A DNA stretch of 64,000 nt from JANOBD01 sp031411495 (GCA_031411495.1 JANOBD010000086.1:152712-216711); one strand, 5' to 3'. Shown: positions 6,318-15,693, counted from the first letter of the stretch. The notes: generated by a model not told the origin, from the letters alone. Translations and numbers: made by a program.

Positions 6318-6465
6318 AACTCGCCACCTTCTGCCGAATCGCCTCGGCCGGACGAGAGTCTATCGCGGATGTGCCGGTTGTCCGGGATGCCGCCCCGGCG
6401 CGACAGCTTGGGCACAGAAACGCCCTCAGTTGGGAGTACTCCGCGCCGAGCAGGTTTAATGGCTT

Positions 6466-6611
6466 TCATTCCGAGAGAGCCTCGGCGAACGAGGGATCTG
6501 GGGTCGCGGGTTGCAGCAACCGTCGAGCGTCGGTGCGGGAACGATTAGTCCTTCCAACATTCTCATCAGGTTGACCGTGGTCGCGCAGACCCGAGATCCA
6601 TCGCTCGCTCG
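6466..6611. repeat. Interspersed inverted repeat (CCGAG..GAGGGATCT / CCCGAGATCC type)
   Basis: The left end reads TCATTCCGAGAGAGCCTCGG then CGAACGAGGGATCT. The right end reads ACCCGAGATCCATCGCTCGC. A second copy with clearer terminal arms is at 39103-39269. The gap between the BMC operon and the GH31 gene (6253-6677) holds only this element, a candidate promoter and hairpins; I see no gene in it. Confidence 0.75.
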
Positions 6612-6662
6612 CGTAGGGCAAGCCCTACGCTTTAGGCTCGTTCTTGATGACATGGCGAGCCT
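6611..6662 (-). terminator. Hairpins downstream of the GH31 gene
   Basis: GCGTAGGG-CAAG-CCCTACGC (6611-6630) is a perfect 8 bp stem. It is followed by AGGCTCG (6634-6640) paired with CGAGCCT (6655-6661). They lie 16-66 bp beyond the GH31 stop codon. There is no T-run on the reverse strand, so termination is only a possibility and the first hairpin may be another repeat. Confidence 0.35.
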
Positions 6663-6677
6663 GTTGCGAAAGTGTCT

Positions 6678-9600
6678 TTAACTCCCCGACTTCAGCACGA
6701 CCACTTCTGAGAGCCCGACGTTGACCGTGCGCGGCTGAACGTCCGTCACGCGGATCGTCAGGGACTTCGTTGTGCGCGCGGCGAACTTCACGTCGGCTCC
6801 CGCACTCGCGTCGTTGGGCAGGGTGCCGAACTTCACCGGGTCGCCGGCGTCGAAGACCAGTTCGCCGGCCGTCACCTGGTCGTCGAGGTTCTGGCGGTCG
6901 AAGAGCCAGACGCGGTCGATCGACTGGGGCGAATCCCAGGTGAGCGTGAGCGTCGCGCCGCTTTTCTCCTTGTCGCTGGACCATTCTTCTTTGCGGCTCT
7001 GCGGATACCCGCCGATGCGGCCGTCAATCACGCCGCCCGCGGGCGATTCCCGGGTGGCAGTGCTCGCGGTGGCTTTCGCGTTGGGGTCGATGTTGCGTTT
7101 ATTCGAATTGAAATCGACGGGGACCTCGGGGCAGCTGAGTCGCAGGGCTCGCTTTCCGATCGTCAGCGTCACCTGCCCTTTAAGCGCCCGCGTCGGCTCG
7201 ACCGGAAACGGTTTCTGTTCTAAGGCCGGCAATGGGGCGAGCCTGCCTAGAGCGGCGTCGCGCTCTATCTTGAAGATCGTCGAATAGCCGCCAACGTTGT
7301 AGGAGATGCGATCATTATCTAGCAGGCCCTCGGGCGCATAGAGGCCGAGGATGCCTTCCTCGGGCCAGCGGTAGGGCGTCTCGTTTTTCTCAAAGACACC
7401 GATGCCGAAGGATGCGAGCAGGGGCGTCGGGTCGGCATCGGCTGGCAGCGACTGGATGGCCTCCAACATTTGTTGCCGCGGCTCGGCAACGTCAGCGGGC
7501 GCACCGTTGGCGGTTCGCCGTGCCCGCGCGCGGGAGGCAAGCGCCCTCGCATCGACCGGGTTGGCCGTGACCTGAAGGCGCCGGTACATCCGGATCGATC
7601 CCTTCGGCAGCGTGATGCGGTTGGTGAATGTCGATTCGTCGTAACTGATCGCGTTCGGCGCGAGCGGCTCCCCGTTCAACTGGGCCGATGTCGCCCGCTC
7701 CGTGCAGGGCAGTTCGACGACGTACGTGCGCTCGCCGAGTTGGCCGGCGTACTGGCCGTCGGTTCCTTCGATCTGAACAGAGTATCGGTTCTGACGCATC
7801 TCGCATTTGAGCATCGTGATGGCGAACTCGCCGCGGCGATGGATCGTCTGCCCCTCTGAATCGACGATGTCGACGCTCTGGTAGGCCGTCGTTTCGCCGT
7901 CGTCTTCGTAGAGATAGTTGCTGCTCTCCAGGCCACCGGGATACACGCGGATGATGGCTGTTTCGAGCGGGTCGGTCGTCATGCGCGGCGTGTAAGGGCG
8001 GATGATAATGGGCGAGCCGCCACGAACATAGAGTGGGAACTCGTTGATGTCGGCGGCGACGAGATGCTCGCTGCCGCCCTCATACCGTTCGCCGGTGAAG
8101 TAGTTGTACCAGTCACTGCCAGGCGGGAACCAAACGACTTGTGTCGCGACGCGGCTTGGCCCGACTCCGGGCGCAGCGATCGGAGCGACCAGTAAAGCAG
8201 GGCCAAACAGGTATTGCTGTGGACTGTGATAAGCGCGCTCTTCGAATCGCGAAGCGAGATACATCGGCGCGGTCAGCGGAAAGCTCCCCATGCACGATTG
8301 CTGCACGCTGCTGTAGATGTACGGCATCAACTGGCTGCGCAGATGGAAACTCGTTCGCATCGAATCCTCGGCCCACTTCGGATAGGTCCACGGCCGGCGA
8401 TCCATCTCGGCGCTGCGCGTGGAGTGAGACCGCAGCGCCGTCGTCATCGCGCCGAACTGCACCCACCGCGTGTACGACTCCTCGTTGCGTCCGCCCTGGT
8501 GGCCGCCGATGTCGTGCGACCAGAAGAACGCGCCGACGTTGCCGGCCGTCGCGGTGAAGGGGACTTCGAACGCGAGCATCTTCCAGCTCGTCGAAGCGTC
8601 TCCCGAGAACTGGATCGGATAGCGATGGCTCCCCCAGCCGCCCCAGCGGGTGAGATCCTGCCCGCGCTGCCCATCCGTCTGCGTGCGCTGGTAGTAGTAG
8701 TGGTTGAGCCAGAAGAGGTTCGTGAGGTCGGGGACGCTGCGCGTGTTCGGATACTGTTGCCAGTCGAGCCACCAGAAGTCGACGCCATCTTTCACGAGCG
8801 GCTGCATCAGGTTGTCGTAGTGTGCGGTGAGATACGCCTTGCTGCCGGCGTCGTAGGGAAGCGTCTTCTTCGCGGATGGGTCTTCGTCCATCGCGCGCAT
8901 GAACTCGGGATAGCAGTCTTCGTGCGGCGCGACGCCGTCGGCGGGGTGGTCGTTGAGCGTGACGTGCAATCCCTGCTCGTGCAGCCACTTCAGCAGGCCC
9001 TCGGCATCGGGCAGGAGTTTTCGGTTCCAGGAGTAGCCGGTCCAGCCGTCTTTGTGCCAGTCCATGTCGAGCACGAGCATGTCGAGCGGGAAATCGTGGT
9101 CGGCGTATTCCTTTACGATGGCGCGATACTCATCCGATGTGTAAGGCCAATAGCGCGAGTACCACGCGCCCAGCACATACCGGCGCGGCATCGGCACCTT
9201 GCCGCCGAATGCGGTGAACGACTGCAGCGCGGCCCGGTAGTTGTTGCCGTAGGAAAAGAGGTACCAGTCGGTCCCCGAATCGGCCGGGCGAGAGCGGACC
9301 CAGTCGTTGGTGAAGAGCGGCGTTTTCGAATCGTCGAGGCAGAACCATCCATCCCGCGAGAGCAGGCCTTCGCCGAGATCGCCGGCGCCATCCCACCCGT
9401 CGAGCGTTCGCGCGGTTCCGCCGAGGTTGCTGGCGTTCTTCGCGCCGGGGCTCCACTGCTTCGACTGCGCGCCCTCCGCGGTGATCTCGACCACGAGATT
9501 CTGCGGCGAGAACGGCTTTCCATTCGGCTGATATCGCAGACGCATGGCGGCGGTCTCGATGACGGTCGCGCCTCCTTCTTGCGTGAGCTTGTAGTCGCCG

Positions 9601-9821
9601 CTCTTCACATCGCGGTGGATGGCCACGAGTGAGGGTTCGTCCACGAACTTCGCGCCCGGCGCCTGTTCGATGCGGATGCAGTTGGGCGTGATGACGGTGA
9701 AGCGCACGTCGCCGACCACGACGGTGCCGCTCGACTGCGCCTGCGAAACGTTTGCCGCGCACGCGACGGCCAGCAAGAGAAGTCTGCCCAGCGAGACGAG
9801 CCGAGTGCTGCGATCCATCAT
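6678..9821 (-). CDS. Secreted GH31 family glycoside hydrolase
   Basis: 1047 residues. An N-terminal signal peptide (about 1-28, LGRLLLLAVACAANVSQAQ) sends it across the inner membrane. An N-terminal beta-sandwich is followed by a (beta/alpha)8 barrel with LDMLVLDMDWHKDGW near 247-260, the probable nucleophile Asp 353 in DGVDFWWLDWQQY, the probable acid/base Asp 408 in YPIQFSGDASTSW, and SHDIGGHQGG near 435-444. A distal beta domain (DUF5110-like, YEDDGETTAYQS) follows, then a C-terminal discoidin/F5-8C-like carbohydrate-binding domain at about 905-1047. GH31 members act on alpha-glucosides or alpha-xylosides; the substrate cannot be told from sequence alone. It is transcribed in the same direction as the BMC operon but separated from it by repeats. 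Confidence 0.93.
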   Translation of the reverse strand: MMDRSTRLVSLGRLLLLAVACAANVSQAQSSGTVVVGDVRFTVITPNCIRIEQAPGAKFVDEPSLVAIHRDVKSGDYKLTQEGGATVIETAAMRLRYQPNGKPFSPQNLVVEITAEGAQSKQWSPGAKNASNLGGTARTLDGWDGAGDLGEGLLSRDGWFCLDDSKTPLFTNDWVRSRPADSGTDWYLFSYGNNYRAALQSFTAFGGKVPMPRRYVLGAWYSRYWPYTSDEYRAIVKEYADHDFPLDMLVLDMDWHKDGWTGYSWNRKLLPDAEGLLKWLHEQGLHVTLNDHPADGVAPHEDCYPEFMRAMDEDPSAKKTLPYDAGSKAYLTAHYDNLMQPLVKDGVDFWWLDWQQYPNTRSVPDLTNLFWLNHYYYQRTQTDGQRGQDLTRWGGWGSHRYPIQFSGDASTSWKMLAFEVPFTATAGNVGAFFWSHDIGGHQGGRNEESYTRWVQFGAMTTALRSHSTRSAEMDRRPWTYPKWAEDSMRTSFHLRSQLMPYIYSSVQQSCMGSFPLTAPMYLASRFEERAYHSPQQYLFGPALLVAPIAAPGVGPSRVATQVVWFPPGSDWYNYFTGERYEGGSEHLVAADINEFPLYVRGGSPIIIRPYTPRMTTDPLETAIIRVYPGGLESSNYLYEDDGETTAYQSVDIVDSEGQTIHRRGEFAITMLKCEMRQNRYSVQIEGTDGQYAGQLGERTYVVELPCTERATSAQLNGEPLAPNAISYDESTFTNRITLPKGSIRMYRRLQVTANPVDARALASRARARRTANGAPADVAEPRQQMLEAIQSLPADADPTPLLASFGIGVFEKNETPYRWPEEGILGLYAPEGLLDNDRISYNVGGYSTIFKIERDAALGRLAPLPALEQKPFPVEPTRALKGQVTLTIGKRALRLSCPEVPVDFNSNKRNIDPNAKATASTATRESPAGGVIDGRIGGYPQSRKEEWSSDKEKSGATLTLTWDSPQSIDRVWLFDRQNLDDQVTAGELVFDAGDPVKFGTLPNDASAGADVKFAARTTKSLTIRVTDVQPRTVNVGLSEVVVLKSGS

Positions 9822-9899
9822 CGATCACCTCTGAACGGGATTGCGGAAACTCCGACAAGACCATTACGCGCGATCGGCCATACGGTTCAATGCGCGAAA

Positions 9900-9954
9900 C
9901 GGGCAAAGATCATTCCCGCCCACACAAAGTTCGTTCCCGCCCACACTTTGCCCG
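9900..9954. repeat. Direct and inverted repeat upstream of the methyltransferase
   Basis: Two direct copies of TTCCCGCCCACAC (9913-9925 and 9934-9946) lie between CGGGCAAAG (9900-9908) and its inverse CTTTGCCCG (9946-9954). It sits between the divergent GH31 and methyltransferase genes, so it could be an operator, but it equally resembles the other palindromic spacers of this genome. Confidence 0.55.
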
Positions 9955-9999
9955 TCGGCAAGTTGCGCGTACGGTGCGGGGATTCGAGAGCGAGCGAAC

Positions 10000-10692
10000 A
10001 TGCCAACCTTCAAAGATCGATTTGTCTACCGGCTGAACCGATTCCTCAAGTGGGAGGATCAGGATCTGCTCGCGATGCAGCAACTCGCACCGCTGGCGAA
10101 AACCTACCTGCCCTGGTCGATCTCGTCGATGCGGCCCAGCGGGCTGGTGAAAGTGCTCAACGACATCGTCGTTCACGAGCGCAAATGTGTCGTCGAATGC
10201 GGCGGCGGCGTGTCGACGTATTTCATCGGCCGGCTGCTCAAAGAGCGCGGCGGGCGGCTGATTACCATCGAGCACAGCGCCGAGTGGTGCGAGATTCTCC
10301 GCGGGTTCCTCGCCGGCCAGGGACTCGGAGACGTCGTCCAGATCGTTCACGCGTCCCTCGCGCCCTGCGGCCATCCTTATCAAGGTCAAGCTGAATGGTA
10401 CGATGAGTCGCGCGTCGCGCAGGCGGTCGAAGGAAGCAGGATCGACCTTCTTCTCGTGGACGGCCCACCCGCGTACGAGGCCGCGATCCGATTTGCGCGG
10501 TATCCGGCTGCGCCGTTCTTGCGGAAACACTTCGCGGAGTCGTACACCGTCGTGCTCGACGACGCCAACCGAAAGGGCGAGCAGGAAATCGCGGCACGGT
10601 GGGAACGTGAACTCGGGATCGCGATGGAGATTCACCTGCTGGATGGGAACGTTGCCATCGGTCATTCGAAGCGTTCGTGGGTCGTGTCGTGA
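10000..10692 (+). CDS. Class I SAM-dependent methyltransferase-like protein
   Basis: 230 residues from ATG 10000 (MPTFKDRFVYRLNRFLKWED). The upstream frame to 9841 runs through non-coding repeats and is rejected. It has a Rossmann core with CVVECGGGVSTYFIGRLL (glycine-rich SAM loop), then GRLITIEHSAEWCEILRG (acidic residue at the end of strand 2), then DLLLVDGPPAYEAAIRF and a strand YTVVLDDANRKGEQEI. This layout is shared with FkbM-like and O-methyltransferase-like proteins often found in glycan or lipid biosynthesis. No substrate can be given. It stands alone, divergent from the GH31 gene and convergent with a pseudopilin gene. Confidence 0.7.
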   Translation: MPTFKDRFVYRLNRFLKWEDQDLLAMQQLAPLAKTYLPWSISSMRPSGLVKVLNDIVVHERKCVVECGGGVSTYFIGRLLKERGGRLITIEHSAEWCEILRGFLAGQGLGDVVQIVHASLAPCGHPYQGQAEWYDESRVAQAVEGSRIDLLLVDGPPAYEAAIRFARYPAAPFLRKHFAESYTVVLDDANRKGEQEIAARWERELGIAMEIHLLDGNVAIGHSKRSWVVS

Positions 10693-10713
10693 GCGCGAGG
10701 CGTGTCCAAAAAG

Positions 10714-10743
10714 AAGTCACGGCCGATGAATCGGCCGTGACTT
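10714..10743 (-). terminator. Rho-independent terminator
   Basis: A perfect 13 bp stem AAGTCACGGCCGA / TCGGCCGTGACTT with loop TGAA. On the reverse strand it is followed by CTTTTTGG, so it should terminate the pseudopilin gene at 10783-11799. It may also stop readthrough from the methyltransferase gene. The stem core GTCACGGCC is the inverse of that in the terminator at 16245-16280. Confidence 0.85.
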
Positions 10744-10782
10744 CTACATGATCGGGTTTTATCACGACTGCGCGGATTCGAT

Positions 10783-11799
10783 TCAGCGTCGCGGCGGAAG
10801 GAGATAGATGTCCTGGAGGTCGCCGCGCGTGATCTTCCGGGTTTCCACGTGACCGTCGAGAAAGAGGACGGTGGTGGAGCCACGGTGGCGAGTCAGGTCC
10901 AGCGCGTTGTTGGGGAGCGCGGCGTACGGTCCAGTTGGAAAGCGCGGATTCGGCAGTGCCTCAGACAGCGGGACGGAGTTCCAGATCTTGCCGTCGAAGT
11001 TCTGCCCATACCTGATGCCATTGGAAATGTAGGCAACGCGAGACGCGCCGCGGTCGTTCGTCATCACCTGGCCCGCCGTACGCGCGCCGCCGGGTCCGCA
11101 CATCGCCATGAACGTTCGCGAGGGCTCGGCAATTTTCGAGGACTGGCCTCTGTAGTGGCTATAGGGGTCGTCCCAGCCGAAAATGGCTTCGTTCACGACG
11201 TAACTGCTGCGGAGCTGCCAGCCCATCTGTCCACCGGTGTCCGCACAGTCGTAAACGATCGAATAGGGAACGTCGCTCGCCTTGCCGATGTCGGCCGGGC
11301 AATTGAAGAACCGCATGTAATCGGCGACCTGGTCCTCATCGTATTCGTATTCGGCGTTGTTTTGCGAATCGAGAATCCGGTGCTTGGTCAGGTACTGCGC
11401 GACCGACGTGTGCCAGCCGGCAAACACGGTCCTGAGCGTACCCCCCGTTTGGAGGTTGATGTAGGAGTACTTCACCTTGGAAGCGTCACCCAGTTCAGCC
11501 GGTTCCGCCCAGATGATCTTCGGCCCTGGCGCGCCCTTAAGATTGCCCGCCAGCGGGTAATACCCGCGGTGGGTCTGTTTGTGCATTTCGGCGCCGTTGG
11601 CAATCTGCTTGAGATTCGCCGAGCACTTAGTCAGCAACGCGGCAGCGCGTGCCTTGTTCAAGGCGGGCAAGAGGATGGAAATCAGCAACGCGATGATGCC
11701 GATGACCACCAGCAGTTCGACGAGCGTAAAGCCCGTCTGGCGTGCCGGCTTTTGACGAAACAAGAGGGTTGACGAAACGAATCGAGGGGTGTGGTTCAT
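10783..11799 (-). CDS. Type II pseudopilin-like protein with H-X9-DG motif
   Basis: 338 residues from ATG 11799; the longer frame to 11967 lacks support. The N-terminus has a prepilin peptidase site and hydrophobic helix, QTGFTLVELLVVIGIIALLI then SILLPALN, with Glu at +5 after the cleavage site. The globular part is of the planctomycete-expanded family and ends with HRGSTTVLFLDGHVE, the processing-associated H-X9-DG motif, then residues KITRGDLQDIYLLPPRR. Such proteins are inner-membrane anchored and thought to be pseudopilin or surface components; individual roles are unknown. It is paired in tandem with a homologue at 12019-12936, both ending in a similar NxYLL/NVFLL-like stretch. Confidence 0.9.
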   Translation of the reverse strand: MNHTPRFVSSTLLFRQKPARQTGFTLVELLVVIGIIALLISILLPALNKARAAALLTKCSANLKQIANGAEMHKQTHRGYYPLAGNLKGAPGPKIIWAEPAELGDASKVKYSYINLQTGGTLRTVFAGWHTSVAQYLTKHRILDSQNNAEYEYDEDQVADYMRFFNCPADIGKASDVPYSIVYDCADTGGQMGWQLRSSYVVNEAIFGWDDPYSHYRGQSSKIAEPSRTFMAMCGPGGARTAGQVMTNDRGASRVAYISNGIRYGQNFDGKIWNSVPLSEALPNPRFPTGPYAALPNNALDLTRHRGSTTVLFLDGHVETRKITRGDLQDIYLLPPRR

Positions 11800-12018
11800 G
11801 AGGTTTTCCTGGCCCTTTGAGCAAAGACAAACGTTAGGTAGCCCGGGAATGCTTTCACCGACGGGTAATGTTGGCCGCGACAATCCGGACGCCTCAATTC
11901 TAACCAGATGCTTATAAAAAAGCGCGTTTTTTTCCACAAGGGCGTTGGCATTCGGCAGTGTTAGCAATCGGTTCGGGTGCCGGCGGGCTTCCCAGACGCC
12001 GACGCGGCGCTCCCGCGT

Positions 12019-12936
12019 TCACGGCGCCAACAGGAAGACGTTGCCCAGTTCGCGCGGATCGATGATACGCGTCTCGGCGTGGCCGTCGAAGAAGAGGATG
12101 TTGGTTTTCCCCTTGTGGCGGGTCTTGTCGAAGCCGCCAGGCGAACCGGCCTTGTTGTTGCCGAGCAGGGCGTCACTCAGCGTGACCGGCGGCGTCTTGG
12201 TCTTGTTCACCAGGGTGATGTACTTGTTCGTGGAGTTGGCGTAGTGCTTTGCGCCCACGCCGTCCATGAGCATGATCGTCATCGCGGGCGTGCGGACCTT
12301 CGACGCCTGTCCGCGCAGCCGGCCGTAGGTGTCGTTGATGCCGAACACCGCTTCATTCACGACATAACTCTGCTGCAGCGTCCACCAGCTTCGCCTCACC
12401 TCGTAGATGACCTCGGGGGTGACATCGGACACATCGATCTCGTGGGCGGGACACAGGAAGTACTTGAGGTAGTTCCGGATGCCGATTTCGTCGGCGATGT
12501 AGTCGCTGTTGTCGATGCCGTCGACGACCTGCTTCTTGCCCATGTACTGGGCGACCGCCGCATGCCACGGGGCGAGGTTGAACCGCTTCCAGTTCGTGCC
12601 GTCGATGTTGTCGATGTAGAGCCAGGTGTACTTCTGGCGGTTGGCATCGCCGAGTGGACCCGGGTCGGCGTAGTCGATGCCGGCGAACAATCCGGCGGCG
12701 GGATAGTAGCCGTGATGCGACTGAACATGCATCTGGGCGGCCGTGCCGATCTGGCGCTGGATGGCCAGGCACTGCGTCGACAACGCCGAGCGCCGGGCGG
12801 TCGTGAGCGCCGGCATCAGGATGCCGATGAGCACCGCAATGATGCCGATGACGACCAGCAACTCGACCAGCGTGAACGCGGCATTACCTGGTTCGGGCAA
12901 TGCGCGTCTCGACTTGGCGTGACGATTCATGTTCAT
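12019..12936 (-). CDS. Type II pseudopilin-like protein with H-X9-DG motif
   Basis: 305 residues from ATG 12936, preceded by AGGATCGAG; an in-frame ATG at 12930 is an alternative. It carries AAFTLVELLVVIGIIAVLIG then ILMPALTTARRSAL, the prepilin cleavage site and transmembrane helix, and ends with HKGKTNILFFDGHAETRIID then PRELGNVFLLAP. It is homologous along its length to the neighbouring gene at 10783-11799 (shared WHAAVAQY/WHTSVAQY, YVVNEAVFG/YVVNEAIFG and FFNCPAD/FLCPAHE regions), so the pair arose by duplication. The gap 11800-12018 contains only leader sequence and no recognisable terminator. Confidence 0.9.
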   Translation of the reverse strand: MNMNRHAKSRRALPEPGNAAFTLVELLVVIGIIAVLIGILMPALTTARRSALSTQCLAIQRQIGTAAQMHVQSHHGYYPAAGLFAGIDYADPGPLGDANRQKYTWLYIDNIDGTNWKRFNLAPWHAAVAQYMGKKQVVDGIDNSDYIADEIGIRNYLKYFLCPAHEIDVSDVTPEVIYEVRRSWWTLQQSYVVNEAVFGINDTYGRLRGQASKVRTPAMTIMLMDGVGAKHYANSTNKYITLVNKTKTPPVTLSDALLGNNKAGSPGGFDKTRHKGKTNILFFDGHAETRIIDPRELGNVFLLAP

Positions 12937-13207
12937 CTCGATCCTGGGATCTTTTTTCGACGGCGCGGTCGGGCAAGAAATGATCGTTCCGCGACACACC
13001 CTGCGATGCTTTTCTAACAAACGGAACTCCAAAAAGCGCTGAATTTCCGGAAATCCGGAGGAGGACAGAAATAGGCCGGATTCTCTCGGTGCCGAAAGAG
13101 CCGGTTTTATGGGGTCTGGCCAACCCGGCGCCGAGAGTCGCCTGCGGAACTCGAGCGGTGACCGCGGATACGACCAGGGACGAGATCTGCGGATGAGATC
13201 TGCCAGA

Positions 13208-15316
13208 TCACTTCGCAGGCTTGAGGCTCATCTGGATGAACTGCTGCTGCGAATCGATCGTGCAGGTGCCCTCGGGCGCTTCGCGTCGACGCCAGATACC
13301 GTCGCTGCCCAGTTCCCATGCGTGGCCGCGGTCGTCGATCATCACTTCCAGGATCTGCTTGAGCGTCGCGCGGGCCATCGCGTCCAGCACCGGCGTGATC
13401 GCTTCGACACGGTAATCGAGGTTGCGGCTCATCCAGTCGGCGCTGCCGATGTAGATCTCTTCCAGTCCGCCGTCCAGGAAATAGTAGATCCGGCTGTGTT
13501 CCAGGAAACGGCCCAGGATGCTGACGACCCGGATGTTCTCCGACTGGCCCTTTGCGCCGGGCACGAGGCAGCAGAAGCCACGGACGATTAAGTCGATCTT
13601 CACGCCGGCGTTGGAGGCTTCGTAGAGTTTTTCGATGATCTTCTTGTCCTGCAACGCGTTCATCTTGGCGATGATGTGCGCCTCGCGGCCGGCGCTGGCG
13701 TGCTCGATCTCGCGGTCGATCATCTGCAGGAAGCGTTCGCGCATCGTCACCGGCGCCACCAGCAGCTTGGCGTAATCCTTCTTCATGCTCCGGCCGGTGA
13801 GATAGTGGAAGAGCTCGGTCACGTCGCCGGTCACGTTCGGCTCGCATGTGAAGAGCCCGACATCGACATACAGCAGGGCGGTGCGCGAGTTGTAGTTGCC
13901 GGTGCCGATGTGCGCGTAGGTGCGGAGTCCGTCCGGCTCATCACGCACGACCATCGCGAGCTTGGTGTGCGTCTTGTAGCCGACGATGCCATAGACGACG
14001 TGGACGCCGGCATTCTCGAGCCGGCGGGCCAGCTCGACGTTGCGCTGCTCATCAAACCGCGCCTTGAGCTCGACGAGCACCGCCACCTGCTTGCCGTTCT
14101 CGGCGGCGCGGATGAGTGCGGGCACGAACGGCGAGTCGAGCGAGGTGCGATAGAGCGTCATCTTGATCGCCAGCACCTTCGGGTCGCTCGCGGCCAGCTC
14201 GACGAATCGCTCCACGCTCGCCGCGAAGCTTTCGTACGGGTGATGCACCAGCAGGTCGCGCTCGCGGATCACGCCGAACATGTCGGTGTCATCATCCAGC
14301 AACCGCGCCGGCGTCAGGTTCTTGTAGGCGGGGAACTTCAGGTCGGGCCGGTCGATGGAGGACAGCTGCATCAGGTCGTCCATGTCGATCGGACCCTGCA
14401 GCACGTACACGTCGTCGGGCTTGACTTCCATGCCGTCGATGATGAGCTGGCGCATCCCCACGCTCATGCCCTGCGGCAGCTCGAGGCGCACGACATCCGC
14501 CATCCGGCGCAGGCGGATTTCGGCGGTGATCATGGCGAGCAGATCGTCGGCGTCCTCTTCGTCCATTTCCACGTCTGCATTGCGCGTCACGCGGAAGAGG
14601 TGATTCTCCAGCACCTTCATCCCCGGGAAGAGGTGTTGCAGGTTCGCGCCGATCACGCTTTCCAGAGGCGTGAACGTCCAGCTCGTCGAGCCGCCTTCTG
14701 CGGGCAGCTGGATCCACCGCGGCAGGTTTTCCGGCACCTTGATGCGGACGAATGAGCGCTCGCCTTGCGTCTCGCCCACACGCGTCGGCCGCTCGACCAT
14801 GACGCCCATGCTCTTGCTTAAGTTGCTGATGAACGGGAACGGGTGACCGGGGTCGACCGCCAAGGGCGTGAGGATCGGGAACATCTGCCGCTTGAAAAGC
14901 TCGTCACAGAACTGCTGCTGGGTCTGGGTGAGGTCGTTGTAGCGCTTGATGGCGATCCGCTCTTTTTTGAGGGCGGGGTGGAGTTCGTTGAACCAGAGGT
15001 TGTTTTCTTCATCGAGCATCGGGCGGATGCGCGCGTGGATCGCCTCGAGCTGCTGTTCGACGGTCAGGCCGTCGAGGGAGCGCTCGCGGAGGTCGTCCAC
15101 GCGCTGGCGGTGGAGTCCGCCGATACGCTTCATGAAGAACTCGTCGAGATTGGAGGCGAAGATCGCCAGGAACTTGACGCGTTCGAGCAGGGGGATGGAG
15201 CGGTCTTTGGCCAGGTCGAGGACGCGCTGGTTAAAGTCGAGCCAGGACAGCTCGCGATTGAAAAAGCGAGGATGACCGGCGACGGGTTTCACGGCGTTGT
15301 TGGAATCTGCGCGCAT
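13208..15316 (-). CDS. ppk1: Polyphosphate kinase 1
   Basis: 702 residues from ATG 15316 (MRADSNN); an in-frame TTG at 15325 is possible. It polymerises the gamma-phosphate of ATP into polyphosphate at the membrane. The N-terminal domain begins FFNRELSWLDFNQRVLDLAK. The middle/head domain follows. The C-terminal catalytic part has LVELKARFDEQRNVELARRL, AHIGTGNYNSRTALLYVDVG with the phosphorylated His (of the AHIGTGNYN motif), and SNAGVKIDLIVRGFCCLVPG, then YIGSADWMSRNLDYRVE for the second conserved His-region phospholipase-D-like motif. Length is normal. It appears monocistronic; an antisense frame of 359 residues inside it is a codon shadow. Confidence 0.97.
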   Translation of the reverse strand: MRADSNNAVKPVAGHPRFFNRELSWLDFNQRVLDLAKDRSIPLLERVKFLAIFASNLDEFFMKRIGGLHRQRVDDLRERSLDGLTVEQQLEAIHARIRPMLDEENNLWFNELHPALKKERIAIKRYNDLTQTQQQFCDELFKRQMFPILTPLAVDPGHPFPFISNLSKSMGVMVERPTRVGETQGERSFVRIKVPENLPRWIQLPAEGGSTSWTFTPLESVIGANLQHLFPGMKVLENHLFRVTRNADVEMDEEDADDLLAMITAEIRLRRMADVVRLELPQGMSVGMRQLIIDGMEVKPDDVYVLQGPIDMDDLMQLSSIDRPDLKFPAYKNLTPARLLDDDTDMFGVIRERDLLVHHPYESFAASVERFVELAASDPKVLAIKMTLYRTSLDSPFVPALIRAAENGKQVAVLVELKARFDEQRNVELARRLENAGVHVVYGIVGYKTHTKLAMVVRDEPDGLRTYAHIGTGNYNSRTALLYVDVGLFTCEPNVTGDVTELFHYLTGRSMKKDYAKLLVAPVTMRERFLQMIDREIEHASAGREAHIIAKMNALQDKKIIEKLYEASNAGVKIDLIVRGFCCLVPGAKGQSENIRVVSILGRFLEHSRIYYFLDGGLEEIYIGSADWMSRNLDYRVEAITPVLDAMARATLKQILEVMIDDRGHAWELGSDGIWRRREAPEGTCTIDSQQQFIQMSLKPAK

Positions 15317-15412
15317 TTTGGGCAAATCGAAGGCGATGACATTATGCCGAGCAACAAAGGCCTTGTGTTAGGGCCATCCGCTTAACGTCGGTTTTTCGGA
15401 CGCGGGGCATTT

Positions 15413-15459
15413 GAAAAAAAGAAGGCCGGCCGGTTGATCGAACTGATCAATCGGCCGGC
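15413..15459 (-). terminator. Rho-independent terminator of the small basic-protein gene
   Basis: A perfect 15 bp stem GCCGGCCGGTTGATC / GATCAATCGGCCGGC (15425-15439 and 15445-15459) is followed on the reverse strand by a run of seven T. It lies 47 bp beyond the stop codon of the 24-codon gene at 15507-15581. Its presence supports that gene being a real transcription unit. Confidence 0.9.
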
Positions 15460-15506
15460 AGGTGCCGGTGTTGGCGCGAGCGATAATGACTCATCTATCG
15501 CGGCGA

Positions 15507-15581
15507 TTAGCGTTTACGGCGATCGCGGCGGGCCTTGCGCTTCTTGCTACCGACTTTGCGGCGGCGACGTGGCTTGGGCAT
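15507..15581 (-). CDS. 24-residue Arg/Lys-rich protein, probably ribosome-associated
   Basis: A very short gene on the reverse strand encodes MPKPRRRRKVGSKKRKARRD followed by RRKR and TAA. Sixteen of 24 residues are Arg or Lys, and there are only two acidic-or-polar breaks. AAGGAG stands six bases before the ATG and a strong intrinsic terminator follows, so it is a self-contained expression unit. Composition and size resemble the tiny basic ribosomal proteins (bTHX, bL37, bS22 classes) and bL36-like peptides, but the sequence is not one I recognise. An alternative is a nucleic-acid-condensing peptide. It is isolated between ppk1 and the HPF-like gene. Confidence 0.72.
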   Translation of the reverse strand: MPKPRRRRKVGSKKRKARRDRRKR

Positions 15582-15693
15582 CGAAGTCTCCTTTCAAACC
15601 GTTTGGGCCGCGCATTATTGTGACTTTCGCCAACTTTCCAAGTCGCGTCGCCAAACCATTTTCTTCTCGGTACGATTGTTGCACCAGAAGTGA

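Noticed and set aside
9841..9999. Upstream ATG start for the methyltransferase at 9841
   Set aside because: The added 53 residues are translated from direct and inverted repeats and the intergenic region, with no domain support.
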